This document shows, piece after piece, positions 32,658-42,341 of a DNA stretch of 64,000 nt. The first letter of the stretch is position 1, and the number at the start of each line of letters is the position of its first letter. The notes beneath the pieces are model-generated. The model searched no databases, was not told the origin of the DNA, and worked only from the letters and a program-made list of their open reading frames with translations. Both the position numbers and the translations under genes were made by a program. The DNA lies in assembly GCA_009746045.1 (NCBI GenBank), contig RPFO01000076.1:4457775-4521774 (forward strand). The letters are read 5' to 3'. The stretch is from Mesostigma viride. Its lineage: Eukaryota > Streptophyta > Mesostigmatophyceae > Mesostigmatales > Mesostigmataceae.

Positions 32658-34427
32658 TGTCCAAAAACCAAATGTCCTCATTTGAGGACATAGTCCTCGT
32701 TTGAGACGGGGGGGGTCAGGGGGGCGGTTTTGGCGCCAAAGTTGGTCCTGAGGATCCCTGGTGGGTTTTGGCGCGAAACTGGGATAGGTACTGAGCGCGC
32801 CAAGCCCCCGGGGTCGACAGGGGCCGACCGTACCTGGAAAATATGAGGCGAGGAAAAGTACCTACTACAGCAAGAACGTTGCAATGTAATCGAGCATTTT
32901 GTCGAGTGACGGCTATGGGGTCGTTCCAGTTCTGAGGCTTGCCTGAACGTTATAGGCCATTATTTTGCCCCGAATGAAGACAGAACTTTAGATCATCATC
33001 TAGTCATTTCGAAGATGCTGCTTTTGACGTGCAGGTGCTTTGTATATGTCGAAAATATTGTTCATGAACGGATTTTGGCATCGTTGAAGAAAATCTGGAA
33101 GCTACGTAGATGGCATGATAGGTCAGTATGCAGTTCGGTTTTACAATTTCTTTTTCCGCCCAGTAGCTGCGGATATCGCGAGTATGGGTTATGGTACGCT
33201 TCTGGGTTAATGGGCGACCCGGGCAACAGAGGGACCTGGGCAGTTAGATGGGTCAAAGAGTCTCCATTTTTTCGTCGTGATATCGCAGTCACGCCTGGCG
33301 AAAACCACGGCGAGCGCGAGCCATATTTTACTTTTGCCGCAAGGCTGGGTGCTTCCCGGGCGTCACCGTCCTTTAATATATATTTCTTGAGCTGTCCCGC
33401 GCAGCTGGCGGCCTGGGCGCACGTCAAGAACAAGGTTCCGGATGTCATCCGCAACCGCATCGTTCTAAATAAGCGTGTCAAGAGTATCGTAGCTTATAAC
33501 CCCCGCAGACTTAATGATTCCGGTTCTTTTCAATGCCCAACGTCGTGGTTGTGATTACGCCTATGTCCGGGGAACTTAAAGGAAGTTTGCTGGGTAATGC
33601 TTTCTTTTCCCGTGGTGTCACTGAAAAGGTAAACGGCCTTGCGTCGTCAAAACAGCAGCAAGTAGAAGTCACTGTGCTTAGTTGCAATGTGGTAGTTTGA
33701 TTTAACACATATACTGCCTTGTTGCTGAAAACTTTTTCAAGGCTTGCTGGGATGTTGCCCATATGTTTCTAACGCTTAACCTCATGTCCAAGTGAGCTAG
33801 ACTGGCTTGGAAACTTGAGCTTTTCATGCTTAAATTGTGCTTGTATTGCTATTTGTGCCTCTTTGCAGTATCTGCTTCATATATGATTGAAGGCTTCAGC
33901 ATCATTGTCGAGCACCGTGGTGGCAGCCAAGCCTCCAATAACGATCACAGACCTAACCTTGGCAAGAATTTGCTTCTTATTTCATTCTTTGGACTGAGCT
34001 AGCTTTGAGCTAGCTTTACACCTGCTATTTGGCCTGCACCATGGTCCCTGGCTGCCAGTTACATTTTGTGCCCCCCCCTGCAGGCTGCAGGGTCTAGGAT
34101 AGCGAGGGTGTAATGTAGACATGTTGTGGGCACCTTGGGTGCATTTTCAGGACCAGACATGACCTGGCCCTGCCTTCTTTCTGGGCATATTGTTGACTTG
34201 AGTGCTTGTTGGTCACTCGCGTAGCGACCCCCCTGCATTCATAAATCGTAAACAATTATACCATGAGCATATTTCATGGATGTTAAGCATTGCAACTCTT
34301 GAACATATCATAAATGAACATGGTTTCATGCCGTACCCATGGATATGTTGAAATGTGTGAGTTATTACAAATGGTATCCATGCTTAAAAATGTCCTCATA
34401 TGAGGACATTTTCTTGGTGATTAGACA
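32658..34427. mobile_element. E6: DNA element with imperfect TIRs and CTAT duplication in E4 gag
   Basis: Target duplication CTAT at 32654-32657 and 34428-34431. Ends TGTCCAAAAACCAA...; reverse of right end TGTCTAATCACCAA..., each followed by a subterminal palindrome ATGTCCTCAT(T/A)TGAGGACA. Excision with one CTAT restores the gag frame. The TGT start and 4-bp duplication recall Ginger elements, but no transposase is present. An open plus frame at 33015-33554 (179 aa, e.g. NIVHERILASLKKIWKLRRW) is unrecognised and probably not transposase. Class assignment is tentative. Confidence 0.8.
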
Positions 34428-34548
34428 CTATGATAATCAGGCTCCCGCACCCTCTTCAATCCCTCGTGACCCTCCAGCAGTGGCTTTTCCGCCAGGGTCT
34501 TCTTCGGGGTTAGTTCCTATGGATTTGGGGGGGGAGGGGGAACAGTAG
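34428..34548 (+). CDS. E4 gag C-terminal tail after E6
   Basis: Reads DNQAPAPSSIPRDPPAVAF and continues Pro/Gly-rich to TAG at 34546. In phase with the frame left of E6. The G8-A-G5 run at 34527-34541 is at the end: in the neighbouring frame the sequence runs openly into pol (VGLSAGGNLDRS), so gag-pol may be one frame joined by a programmed shift or split by a homopolymer error. Confidence 0.75.
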
Positions 34549-36300
34549 GCCTGTCAGCCGGGGGTAACCTGGACAGGTCCTTAGATAGTACCCCAGATAA
34601 AAATTTTTGCCTGCCTGTTTTTATAACCTCTGTAGGAGCTGAATCTTCCCTACCACTACGTGTGCGTCCTCTTATGTTCTTGAATGGTGGTTTAACCGTC
34701 CCTCACACTGTTGTAGACCCTTTCCTGCATGCTGATGAACTCTTGAATGTCTCTGTGTTGGTAGATAGCGGTGCGGCTAGCTCCTTTGTGAGCGAGGCCC
34801 TAGTTAGGCGTTTAGGACTAGTCCCTACCCCTCACACCAAACCCGTCACTGTTCATTATGCTGATGGTCGCACCAGTCATTCCCCGGGTACGGTGTCCCT
34901 TCCCATGGTTATACAAGGACGTACTGTCAACCTGACGGCCACTATAGGCCCTATCACTACCGCTGATGTATTACTAGGATTAAATTGGCACCAGGATAAT
35001 AAGATTACTATTAATTATGATACCATGGTCATCTGGTTTCCAGATAGCTCTTACTGGGTACCTGAACGTCATTATAGATTAGAAAATTTATCCTTGGTAG
35101 ATATTACTCCTCCTACACCTGTTGATCCTCCTGTGAGACCTATACCTGAAGTATTAATGTCCAACTACGAATTGAGATCTGAACTAAAGGAATATGGATA
35201 CCTATTATGTATGTTCCTTCAGTTAGAAGTACAGGAGATACCTATCACTAATAATAGTGTGGATATAGATGTAAATACAGTGGATACAATAGGAGTGGGA
35301 TTTACTGAAAATGAAATAGTCAGATACATGGCTGTGATAGATTCCTCAAAAGTATTTGAAGAAAAGACTCCTTCTTATCCTCCTCCTCGTTCTGTTTTAC
35401 ACCGTGTAGTTATCAAGGACGGTGCAGTTCCTACGCACTCTCCGATGTATAGAATGGGCCCTACAGAATTAAAGGAACTAAAACAGATTTTAGTGTCATT
35501 ATTAGAAGCAGGATTGATAGAGCCCAGTAACTCCCCCTACTCAGCTGGTGTCCTGTTAGTTCCTAAGCCAAATGGCAAGTTTCGCCTAGTTACTGATTAT
35601 AGGAAGTTGAATGATATTACTGTGAAGTCTAAATACCCTCTACCTCGTATTGATGATATATTTAATAAGGTTAAAGGTTCCACTTGTTTCACAGTACTGG
35701 ATTGTGCGGATGGTTTTTGGCAGTTGCGGATAGCCCCTGAGGATTGCCATAAAACCGCCTTTGCTACCCCTTTTGGTCATTACCAGTTTAGAGTAGCGGC
35801 TATGGGACTTTGCAACTCGCCTGCCTCTTTTCAAATGTTAATGAATGAAGTGCTTAGACCTGTTATGGGAAATTCTCACCTTCCTCAGGTGTCCTCTGAT
35901 CTAAAGGATCCTTCCTTCTCCTCTGTTTCTTTATCTGAGCATGACCGTTCTTGTGCTCAAGCTTACTTAGATGATATTCTTATTTACTCTCCTGATTTTG
36001 AAACGCACCTACGTGATTTAAAGAAAGTATTAGAAATAATGGCTGAAAATTCTTTGTGGGCGCGCCGTGCTAAAGTGCGTTCGGGTAGGAGTGTCCCATT
36101 TTTAGGGCACGTTCTGTCAGATGCCGGGGTCGCTACCGACCCGGATAAAACTAAGTCAATTCAGGAATGGCCTACTCCTACCGACGTTAAAGGTGTACGT
36201 AGTTTCCTAGGAATTGCTTCTTACTATAGGCGTTTTATCCCGCGTTTCGCAACTATAGCAGCCCCTATTAATCATTTATTAACCCAAGAAGGATATCCTC
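34549..36300 (+). CDS. E4 pol: protease and reverse transcriptase
   Basis: The frame is open from the gag end. The first marked start (34662) is a GTG and not needed if fused to gag. Protease: NVSVLVDSGAASSFVSEALV (DSG) and ADVLLGLNWHQDNK. RT: RFLVTDYRKLNDIT-type block FRLVTDYRKLND, STCFTVLDCADGFWQLRI (motif A), FGHYQFRVAAMGLCNSPASFQ, and AYLDDILIYS (YLDD). About 35 residues (GNSHLPQVSSDLKDP...) are inserted just before the YLDD strand, longer than usual. The end IQEWPTPTDVKGVRSFLGI is the normal thumb/connection. A one-base slip near 36300 ends the frame. Confidence 0.92.
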
Positions 36301-37010
36301 TTTGTTTGGAGTAGTGAATGTCAGTCGGCTTTTCAGTGCCTAAAATCCCTACTCCTTTCCCCTCCTGTACTCATCCTACCGGATACTACTAAACCCTTTG
36401 TTGTGGCTACAGATGCTAGTAAAGTAGCTATAGGTGGTGTCCTTCTCCAGGATCAGGGTCAGGGCTTACAGCCAATTGAGTATATCTCTAGGACAATGCT
36501 CCCTGCGGAGCGTAACTATCCCGTACACCAGCAGGAACTCTTAGCTGTGGTGTATTGTTGCCACGCGTGGCAGCACTTCCTTAAAGGTGCTCAATTTGAT
36601 GTCTGCCTGAATGAACCCTGTGAGCTAGATCCTTATAGGTTAGTTATCCAAACGGATCATCGTCCCCTTACCCATCTTCTCTCCCAACCCAACCTTACCC
36701 CTCGGCAAGCGCGCTGGATGGAATTTTTAGCACAGTTTTCCCCTTTTAAACTTCAGTATGTCAAGGGTGTAGATAACATAGTACCAGATGCACTCTCTCG
36801 TCATGCAGACTATTCCTTCTTCGAGGACCTTGATGTTCTCAATACTACTCTAGTTCCTACTACTATGGGTGTAACCCCTTATGGTGAACTACCTGACGAT
36901 GAATCCTATGCCTACCTCTTTCATACAGCTGTTCGCATGCCTGATCTCCTTTCTCACGTAGGACTCTCTCTCCCGTGTGAGGCCCTTCCCGTAGCCTCGG
37001 TGGGGGGGAG
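36301..37010 (+). CDS. E4 pol: RNase H
   Basis: Continues in the next frame (FVWSSECQSAFQCLKSLLL) to DTTKPFVVATDASKVAIGGVL (first Asp), YPVHQQELLAVVY (catalytic Glu), VIQTDHRPLTHLL (Asp), and YVKGVDNIVPDALSR. It is a complete Ty3-type RNase H. The frame breaks again at the G/A runs 37000-37020. Confidence 0.92.
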
Positions 37011-38684
37011 GGGAAAAATAAAATTTCTATACCGCTTAGCCATATAGCGACTAGGTCAGGGAAGTCTTATGAAAACGTAGTCCCTCTAGGACCTCCCCTT
37101 CTCTTTGGCAAGGCGGTAGGAGATCTCTTTAAACCTGTTCTGGATACCTCTGTAGCGATGCCTACCTCTGATCTTGAACGCCTTATTAGTAGATTTACGG
37201 CCACTGAGCCGGAAGCATTAGCTGCCATTGCTGCACATCCCCAACAATTAGGCAAGCACCCTTGTAAATTTGTAGGTGGGTTTTTATATGTGCAGATAGC
37301 AGATTCTCCCCCTCAATGGCGCCTGTATGTCCCTCCTATCTGTCGCTCCTCCTTGCTCTTTGAGTTGCATGACTTAGCTGCTCATCAGGGTGGTAAACGG
37401 GTACGGGACCTAGTAGCCCGCTCTTATTACTGGCCTTCCCTTTATAAGGATGTAGATGAGTATGTTAGAACTTGTCAATCTTGCCAGGAAATGAAACCCA
37501 ATAATGTAGGACAGATAGCAGAACCTAGGACCTTGCCTGACCCCATCATGCCTTGGGATTCTATCATGATGGATTTTGTAGGACCTTTTAGAAAGAATGA
37601 TAGGGGCAATGCCCAAATCCTTGTGTTCATAGATCGTTTTACTCGTATGTGCCATCTTGTGCCGTGTCCTTTAGAACTCACCGCACGTGATTGCGCACGC
37701 CTATACCTCAATAATGTATATAGATACCATGGATTGAGTAGGCAGTTTATTAGTGATAAGGATAAATTATTTACCTCAGATTTTTGGCAGCAGTTTTTCG
37801 CTGCCATCGGTACCAAGGTTACCTACGGTACTGCCTACCACTCCTCCTCCTCTCATTTAGTAGAGCGTCTTAATAGGGTAGTAGAAGAAGCGCTTAGGCA
37901 CTATGTTAATGGCTCGGGTAGTGATTGGGAGGATTATTTATGTTTGGTAGAGTTCTCCCTCAACAATTGTCCCCAAGCTGCGCATGGATATACGCCCTTC
38001 TTCTTAGATACTGGTAGACAGCCCCTTACCCCTACCTCTCTCTTAGCTAGTCCTCTACGGGACAAGGATGATGTGTCCCGAGATACTGTAGAAGGTGTAC
38101 AGTCCTTACTAGATAGAATGAAAACTGCTCATGACCACGCGATCTCAGGGTACCAAAAAGCTCAGGCTAAGTACCTTGCTAGGTTGCGTGCCTCCTTAGA
38201 TAGACGAGCACCTGAGATAGAAATAGGAGATCTAGTATTAGTAGAAGGCCCCCGTGTTGGCCGTTTTGCTCATAAGTTTGAAGCAGAACTGAAGGTCAAA
38301 CTTAGGCCCGCCTTCTTAGGACCCTTCCATGTGTTGTCTAGGGTAGGAAATTTCTTATATAAAGTCGATATCCCTACCTCCTGGCAAACGCATTCAAACA
38401 CCTTCCATAGGAGCCAGCTTAAACTGTACCATCCTAGTACGTTCGCTGGCAGGGAGTTAGCGCCTGCCCCTTTAGAGCATAACCCTGACACTGGGGAAGT
38501 AGAAGACGAAGTAGAAAGCATCGTGGCCCATAGAGATATCAAAAAGGGCCGCGGTACCCAGCGTCAGTATAAAGTGAAGTGGATGTATGCTCGTAGTGAA
38601 GTAGATAAGGTTTGGTATACGGAGAGTGAGCTAGATGGGTGTAGTCGCCTGCTGCAGGAATATAAAACCCTGCACAAGCTCTAG
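37011..38684 (+). CDS. E4 pol: integrase with chromodomain
   Basis: H2C2 zinc motif HDLAAHQGGKRV...CQSCQEM; catalytic DDE: MMDFVGPFRKND, FISDKDKLFTSDFW, and SSSHLVERLNRVVEEAL. The C-terminal part holds a GPY/F-like region (RPAFLGPFHVLSRVGNFLYKV). Last ~60 residues VESIVAHRDIKKGRGTQRQ, YKVKWMYA, WYTESELDGCSRLLQEY form a chromodomain. Chromodomain integrases steer insertion to marked chromatin, so this is a chromovirus. Stop TAG at 38682. The 3' end (38624 on) is repeated at 56806. Confidence 0.93.
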   Translation, partial: GKNKISIPLSHIATRSGKSYENVVPLGPPLLFGKAVGDLFKPVLDTSVAMPTSDLERLISRFTATEPEALAAIAAHPQQLGKHPCKFVGGFLYVQIADSPPQWRLYVPPICRSSLLFELHDLAAHQGGKRVRDLVARSYYWPSLYKDVDEYVRTCQSCQEMKPNNVGQIAEPRTLPDPIMPWDSIMMDFVGPFRKNDRGNAQILVFIDRFTRMCHLVPCPLELTARDCARLYLNNVYRYHGLSRQFISDKDKLFTSDFWQQFFAAIGTKVTYGTAYHSSSSHLVERLNRVVEEALRHYVNGSGSDWEDYLCLVEFSLNNCPQAAHGYTPFFLDTGRQPLTPTSLLASPLRDKDDVSRDTVEGVQSLLDRMKTAHDHAISGYQKAQAKYLARLRASLDRRAPEIEIGDLVLVEGPRVGRFAHKFEAELKVKLRPAFLGPFHVLSRVGNFLYKVDIPTSWQTHSNTFHRSQLKLYHPSTFAGRELAPAPLEHNPDTGEVEDEVESIVAHRDIKKGRGTQRQYKVKWMYARSEVDKVWYTESELDGCSRLLQEYKTLHKL

Positions 38685-38760
38685 TTGTAGGCTTTCTCCT
38701 CTCTTATGTTATGTCTGCTGTCGACGGGTGGTTGGTTGTCCCCTCCCCTCCGCAGCCGTC

Positions 38761-39249
38761 ATGTCGGAGCCTACCCCTCCCGCTGAGAGCTCGCTGCCGT
38801 CCCCGCCCCCACCGGACCCTGAGCTGTATTTCGAGGCCCTTCCGGGCCGCTGGGTGTCGCGATCAAGTTACCCGGGTGGCGTTGTGCAGCCGGCCCTTCA
38901 GGCCCAACATGCGGGCTTAGTCAGGGCGGCCCTCTTCGGGGTCACGTGGTATGGTCCTTCCCCTGATGAGCCGCACCAGCTTGTCCTGCACGGGTTCGAC
39001 GATGCCGGACACTGTTTGTTGGGGTGTGGTTCCAGCTGTCCCGCCCTGGGACAGATAGATGCGGTTCTCCGGTGCTGCCGTGTGTTCTCCTACCTCTCTA
39101 CCCATGTGGGCCGTACCTGCCTACGGGAGGTGTTCCCTTGGCTTCCGGCTGAGGGTGATGCTGAGGTAGATGAGAACCCCTGTGACCTTTTACGGGCCGT
39201 AGAATTCATGGAGATAGCTGATCAGTCGGCGGAACTAGCGGTTAGTGGT
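38761..39249 (+). CDS. E4 third ORF, part 1 (split by E5)
   Basis: ATG at 38761, 76 bp after the pol stop. 163 codons to the E5 site: Pro-rich start (TPPAESSLPSPPPPDPELYF), then a compact Cys-containing region (FDDAGHCLLGCGSSCPALG, VLRCCRVFSYLSTHVGRTCL, and FPWLPAEGDAEVDENPCDLL). No signal peptide or family recognised. It resumes in phase at 47088. Confidence 0.75.
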
Positions 39250-39273
39250 AGTTGTAATACGAGTTGTAATACG
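39250..39273 (-). repeat. 24-bp extension outside E5 left LTR
   Basis: Two copies of AGTTGTAATACG lie between target duplication and LTR. In element sense they read CGTATTACAACT twice. The primer-binding side after the 5' LTR starts CGTATTACACGC. The extension thus looks copied from the primer region. Confidence 0.8.
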
Positions 39274-39890
39274 AGTTGTGAGGGTGAGAATGCCACGAAT
39301 TCCGCCATGGTTCTTGCAGGAAGTTGCCTTTATTAATAACAAGGAAACACAGACGTAAGTCACGTCACTTCCAAGACTGCACGCAGCACAGACGACAGGG
39401 TCGCAGTGCCAAGAGAACGTGCACGCAAGAACTAGCGTCCCGGTGTGACCAAGTCACTCATATAGCTTGCTAGGGACGCGTCCAAGTATTCAGCTGCACT
39501 GTCACAGCTGAACTGTCAATCAATTGATTACACAGACTCTGGCACGCCTTTGGCGCGCAGATCTATCAATTGTCCATACGGCTAGTCCTGTGGACCTATC
39601 CGTACACTAGTCAGCATCAATTGTCTCATAGGTCCTGGCGCGCTACAGCACGCCTACCTATCAATTGACCATCAAGTCCTGTACAAGTCCTGTCAACGTC
39701 CTGCGGACTATCAAAGTGACACTTGTACATCCTGTGTCCGTACGCGCCCACAGTGGCGCGCCGGGTACTGTCGGCACAGCCTAGGAAACGTCATAACTTT
39801 TACGTTCCTTAACCAAATGAGGCGTTCAAGGTGCCGTTGGAAAGAGCGTAACAATCTCTATCCATCTAACGTAAATCCTTTACGTTAACT
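39274..39890 (-). repeat. E5 left LTR (3' LTR in element sense), 617 bp
   Basis: AGTTGTGAGGG...ACGTTAACT. Its U3/R core (CGTCATAACTTT, GTGCCGTTGGAA) resembles the E1 LTR (CATAACTTTCTTG, GTGCCGCTGGAA), so E1 and E5 are related families. Confidence 0.95.
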
Positions 39891-40840
39891 CCAATCCCTT
39901 CTTTTCTTTAGGGATCACATCCCCTGCCAGGGACCCTTGAAGTAGCTTGAAATGTCCTTCACTCCAGCTTGAAGCTTGAACAGATGTCTTTAATGGCCAA
40001 TGCCATTCCCCCAGCCCTTTCTTTTAAGGAACTGGAAAAGAAACAGATCTGCCACAGGGAAAACCATTCCATGAGAAATGGATAAAAACCTATGGAAGTG
40101 GCATTACAGAGTACCACCAGATATTAGAAGCACACAAAATTAAATACATACAGGTTAATTCTATGAGGTCTTCTCCAGGAATTAATCCCATCACCTCGGT
40201 AGAGCCTCCAGTACAATGACCTTCTGGCGGTGAGTTACATTAATCCCAGATACTAATCCCATAAAACCCAGTACATATTCAATATAAGTACAATAAATCC
40301 ATGACAATTAAAATACCACTTGACAAAGTAAGGCGTATTACAATAGTTTGCCTGTCATTCTCTCAACAGGGGTCTATTGGCGCCCGTCTTACGGCGCCCG
40401 TCTACTTGCCAGATGGTAAACTGCCACAGCAAACAAATGACAAAATGAAACACATAGGCAACAATTAAATCCTGCCCTGGGGAACTAGGGAAGTCTGAAC
40501 AGGCAAACACCTGAACAGGCCAGCTTGTAGAAACATAATACCAGGGAATCGAACCCCGCCCTATAAACCCCAGAATAAAGGTTCCCAGACCATTGTGAGA
40601 AGTATGTACAAATATACATTTCTTTTAAAATAGAATACATGGTCTGTAATGGACCTGTCAACCTTGTGTAGTCAACAGCATGAACCCCAGCCAAAACCTG
40701 GCTGTATCCTGATTAAAATCAGAGTGAGTGTACCATGGTCCATGAGCCTTAGTACAGACTAAAATACAGGTATTATGCCAGTCACAATGCTGACACTACC
40801 ACACAATCTGCTCTCCAATGCCCTATAACCATGCACCAGC
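39891..40840 (-). other. E5 3' non-coding region with T-arm-like motif
   Basis: No coding frame. Holds the polypurine tract and, at 40541-40560 (minus), CGGGGTTCGATTCCCTG with T-arm geometry and a B-box core, as in E1. 40370-40410 has GGCGCCCGTCT repeated twice. Confidence 0.6.
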
Positions 40841-41584
40841 TTAGACAGCTTGCTGAGATGGGTCCATCAGAGACTGAAGAACCTTGTATTGCACTGCTGC
40901 CTTCTGCACTAGCTTGGTCAAAGCATCAGCAGGATTGTCAACCCCAGGGATATGCTCAATATTGGCCAAGGAGGACAACTCCTTAAGAAGGAGATAATCC
41001 AAGTCCCTACTTCTGGCCATCTGCCTGTGCACAAACTGCACCATCCCCATGGAGTCTGTTTTTAGAAGAGTGGTAACCTGAAGTGGCCAAGGAGTGTTAG
41101 AAGTCATCTGATGAAGCAACTCCTTCAGATAAAGGCTTGTGTGAATGCCTTCACAAATAGCCCTGCATTCTGCCACATCACTGCTGACAGCCACCCGTTT
41201 GTGCAGGCGACTAAACCAGCTCACCAAACTCCCCAGGCCTTCCTGTCTGAGCACAAAGAGCCCTGCAGCCCTGCCCCTGACCTTGGAGACCTGCCTGCTG
41301 TCCATTGAGCTATCCACATACAGCTCCATGCAAATGGGTTGTGATAAATCCACTGCAGACAACAGAATGCCAGATGAAGCCCTGACCTGATCAGCCACCT
41401 TGGCAGACCCTAGCTCCACCAGCATGTCATCAGGCAACCTGGCTATGACCATAAGGTCTGGCCTGGAAATGCCTGCCACCCAAGCAACCATGCCCCTCAC
41501 CATGGGACACAGTGCCTGTGTGATGGTTGGAGGAAGCTTGCTAATGAGGGTCTCTTGATAATCATTGCCCCCCACCAGCAGCAT
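40841..41584 (-). CDS. E5 RNase H
   Basis: Motifs: CMELYVDSSMDSRQVSKVRGRA, LVSWFSRLHKRVAVSSDVAECRA, LKTDSMGMVQFVHRQMARSRDL, EHIPGVDNPADALTK, ending DPSQQAV. Its N-terminal part (LISKLPPTITQALCPMVRG, WVAGISRPDL) is the RT-RNase H connection. One frameshift near 41570 separates it from the RT frame. Confidence 0.88.
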   Translation of the reverse strand: MLLVGGNDYQETLISKLPPTITQALCPMVRGMVAWVAGISRPDLMVIARLPDDMLVELGSAKVADQVRASSGILLSAVDLSQPICMELYVDSSMDSRQVSKVRGRAAGLFVLRQEGLGSLVSWFSRLHKRVAVSSDVAECRAICEGIHTSLYLKELLHQMTSNTPWPLQVTTLLKTDSMGMVQFVHRQMARSRDLDYLLLKELSSLANIEHIPGVDNPADALTKLVQKAAVQYKVLQSLMDPSQQAV

Positions 41585-42341
41585 ACGCCACTCCCCCCTT
41601 CTTCACCAGTGTGGCCTCCATGCCCACAAACAGCAGAGGCTCATTCTCCACCTGCCATTGCTCCCTACCCAGAGGAAACTTGGACTTAATGATGGAGATC
41701 AGCTCCTTAAGCCACGACGTGGGAGCTATCAGATGTAGGTCATCCCCGTGCAGCGAAGCATACACTGGCAGGCCTTCCCATTGCCCCAGAAACAGACAGG
41801 GGTCTACAGGAGAGACCTTCAAGTTGCAATGCTCCTTCAGGAAACGGTTGAGAGTCTCCCTCCAGATTATTGGACTTGACCTCAGGCCCTCCAGGCCCTT
41901 GAGGATTTTAAGGAACTCCGTGTGGATGTCCCTTTTCCATACAGCAGGCACCCTAACATAGAAAGGCGTCTTGCCCTCCCACTTTTCCTGTGCCACATCT
42001 GCATCACCCTCCAGAAATGCCCTCTTGAAGTCTACCACCACTGAGCCATAGTCCAAGCCCTTGTTGAGAAGGCCTAGAAAGACACACAGCAGCAGCCTCC
42101 AAGTATCATGCAGCATGCCAGGGGTATACAACTCCTCAGCAGTGCACTCACCAGTACCCTTGAACTCATTCAGCACTGGCCTGACATGTGGTACCTTGAC
42201 CCCGTCCACCTCCTTCATCTTGATGACAAACTTGAGCTTGAGTAGACGTCGTGCAGGAGGCAGGTCATTGACAGGTTCCACGCATTTCTTGGAGATCCAG
42301 TCCTCCCCAGATTTAATCAACCCAGTGTGACCTGGGGACAC
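41562..42341 (-). CDS. E5 reverse transcriptase
   Basis: Copia-type RT: LKLKFVIKMKEVDGVKVPHV, GSVVVDFKRAFLEGDADVA (motif A Asp), ILKGLEGLRSSPIIWRETLN, and VYASLHGDDLHLIAP (active-site DD after HG). Then SKFPLGREQWQVENEPLLFVG. Compare E2, where HGDD also replaces YVDD. Breaks at ~42330 and ~41570 separate it from its neighbours. Confidence 0.88.
   Translation of the reverse strand: MSPGHTGLIKSGEDWISKKCVEPVNDLPPARRLLKLKFVIKMKEVDGVKVPHVRPVLNEFKGTGECTAEELYTPGMLHDTWRLLLCVFLGLLNKGLDYGSVVVDFKRAFLEGDADVAQEKWEGKTPFYVRVPAVWKRDIHTEFLKILKGLEGLRSSPIIWRETLNRFLKEHCNLKVSPVDPCLFLGQWEGLPVYASLHGDDLHLIAPTSWLKELISIIKSKFPLGREQWQVENEPLLFVGMEATLVKKGGVAYAAGGGQ

Noticed and set aside
33015-33554. 179-aa ORF in E6 as a transposase
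   Set aside because: No DDE, zinc or HTH motif; composition irregular. Left as unrecognised.
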